Source: Candidatus Falkowiibacteriota bacterium (GTDB taxonomy: Bacteria; Patescibacteriota; Patescibacteriia; Patescibacteriales; UBA12465). Taken from it: a stretch of DNA of 32,586 bases. Shown here piece by piece: positions 31,841 to 32,586 of the stretch (position 1 is its first letter; each line of letters starts with the position of its first letter). The stretch spans positions 1 through 32,586 of the forward strand of contig VFKX01000014.1 of NCBI GenBank assembly GCA_009885285.1, in the 5' to 3' direction. Both the position numbers and the translations under genes were made by a program. Below the pieces are notes generated by a model, which searched no databases, was not told the DNA's origin, and saw nothing but the letters and a program-made list of their open reading frames with translations.

Positions 31841-32254
31841 TTAGAATAAGCCGTGAGCATTAAAGAAATCGGAATATTCCTGATCAACGTTATTGATGTG
31901 CTGAATCCACCAGTCCTGGAGGAAGCGGCGCAAGCTTTGAGAAATTTCTTCCCGTGTCTCGACGCTTGAGGCTACCAAGAACTGACTCTCGAAATCTTGG
32001 ACAATGCCGCGGTAATAGTCATGGATCTTTTTGTGGACTCCGCCTTGATCGTATTGCAGTTCAAGAAAATGTTTCTCTTCGGTGGCTAAATGATAGTCGG
32101 CGTAATTGACTAATTCCTTAATGACCGCTCTGAGGTCGTCAGCTTCACTGGCTTGGATTTTGAATAGTTTATTGATGATTTCGACTAATTTTTTATGTTG
32201 CTGGTCGAGCTCTTTCACATTAACAGAGTGGATGTCGTTCCACTTGATAAGCAT
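31841..32254 (-). CDS. Bacteriohemerythrin
   Basis: The 137-residue protein is a single four-helix hemerythrin domain that binds O2 at a di-iron centre. All seven usual ligands are present: His20 (LDQQHKKL), His55 and Glu59 (YHLATEE), His74 and His78 (VHKKIHDYY), His119 and Asp124 (IQHINNVDQEY). It starts LIKWNDIHSVNVKELDQQH, typical of the family. No signal peptide or signalling domain is attached, so it is cytoplasmic and may store, deliver or scavenge oxygen. An extended -10 (TGCTATACT) lies upstream. It converges on the last kinase gene and is not co-transcribed with the signalling genes. Confidence 0.96.
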   Translation of the reverse strand: MLIKWNDIHSVNVKELDQQHKKLVEIINKLFKIQASEADDLRAVIKELVNYADYHLATEEKHFLELQYDQGGVHKKIHDYYRGIVQDFESQFLVASSVETREEISQSLRRFLQDWWIQHINNVDQEYSDFFNAHGLF

Positions 32255-32286
32255 ATGTTTCTGGTTAGTTTATTTATATCATTTAT

Positions 32287-32315
32287 AGTATAGCAAAGTC
32301 CGGGCCATGATTGAA
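32287..32315 (-). promoter_or_regulatory. Probable promoter of the hemerythrin gene
   Basis: On the minus strand TATACT (32292-32287) preceded by TGC gives an extended -10. A weak TTCAAT lies 17 bases upstream. The ATG is 32 bases downstream. Confidence 0.45.
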
Positions 32316-32322
32316 TGATGGT

Positions 32323-32586
32323 CTCGCTTCTGCCTAGTTCGAATCCCTCGGTTGCGAATCTCTAAATAAAAAGACCTGACATTCGTCAGATCTTTTTATC
32401 TAGTGGACCCCAAGGGATTTCCGCCTCGCAACACTAAGTGTTGCTCGTTGTCCTGAGGCAGCGCTGAATGCCTCCTATAGTCGCATTCATCGGCGCTCAG
32501 CTGCTATTTCGCACTGCGAAATATTGCCTCGCTTCTGCCTAGTTCGAATCCCTCGGTTGCGAATCTCTAAATAAAAAGACCTGACA
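32323..32586. repeat. Hairpin-rich direct repeat, 205-base period, running off the window
   Basis: Bases 32323-32381 recur exactly at 32528-32586, a 59-base match with offset 205 that is cut only by the window end. The unit is non-coding and highly structured. It has a terminator-like hairpin at 32368-32397 (13-bp stem, one mismatch), an 8-bp hairpin at 32428-32444, a two-part stem at 32460-32497, an 8-bp hairpin at 32506-32522, and GAGGCA (32455-32460) pairing with TGCCTC (32525-32530) around the last two. Parts resemble tRNA T-arms: AGTTCGAATCC on the plus strand and AATCCCTTGGGGTCCACTA on the minus strand. It may be a tandem array, a mobile non-coding element or degraded tRNA-derived sequence. 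Confidence 0.85.

Noticed and set aside
1-32586. Recoding of TGA as glycine or tryptophan
   Set aside because: All conserved genes are full length in the standard code, so TGA avoidance is noted but recoding is not supported.
1-32586. CRISPR arrays, insertion sequences, prophage genes or a replication origin
   Set aside because: I saw no regularly spaced short repeats, transposase or phage genes, or DnaA-box cluster. The only long repeat is the 205-base unit at the right end.

Overview
The window reads as chromosomal DNA of an uncultivated Candidate Phyla Radiation (Patescibacteria, Parcubacteria-like) bacterium. This is inferred from the compact AT-leaning gene set, histidine kinases with the SHQLRTP phospho-acceptor motif, ribosomal proteins S15 and S16 with charged tails, a MurD with a GTKGKGTT nucleotide loop, and tRNA genes with no encoded CCA. 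The standard code fits. In the 33 genes called, all stops are TAA (29) or TAG (4). None is TGA, and no gene needs TGA as a sense codon.

Layout. 1-2077: two tRNA genes (one cut by the window edge), HU and RNase Y, all on the minus strand. 2456-2914: an exported FN3-like lipoprotein. 3067-6493 (plus): the translation block infB-rbfA-DHH phosphoesterase. 6537-8431: a small unknown gene, trmD, and an unknown gene driven by a perfect consensus promoter. 8586-13210 (minus): an RNA/ribosome block transcribed rpsT-rpsO-NYN nuclease-pnp-rpsP-khpA. 13290-15207 (plus): an SGNH hydrolase overlapping an acyltransferase-3 membrane protein, probably a surface O-acylation pair. 15282-16494: two tandem related exported proteins. 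16972-17324: a four-tRNA operon (Ile, initiator Met, Phe, Pro) with its own promoter and terminator. 17386-20530: murD-murI-holA. 20581-21075: a small membrane protein. 21114-23897: polA, preceded by an unlisted 41-codon membrane-peptide gene at 24014-24139 with its own promoter, Shine-Dalgarno site and terminator.

24271-31780 is the most interesting part: an all-plus signalling island. It encodes a XylF-type sugar-binding protein directly followed by a HAMP-PAS histidine kinase, with no transporter genes beside them. Two single-domain receivers follow. Next is a fused protein joining a methyltransferase to a LuxI/FeeM-type N-acyltransferase, which overlaps by 8 bases a multi-spanning GAF histidine kinase. 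The arrangement suggests one module that senses a sugar-like ligand and a second that makes and perceives a small molecule. No DNA-binding output protein is present, so output must go through receivers, other proteins or unlinked regulators.

31841-32254 is a bacteriohemerythrin. 32323-32586 is a direct repeat with a 205-base period, rich in hairpins, that runs off the window. The ligand, product and partner assignments of the signalling island are inferences; the family assignments rest on motifs visible in the translations.
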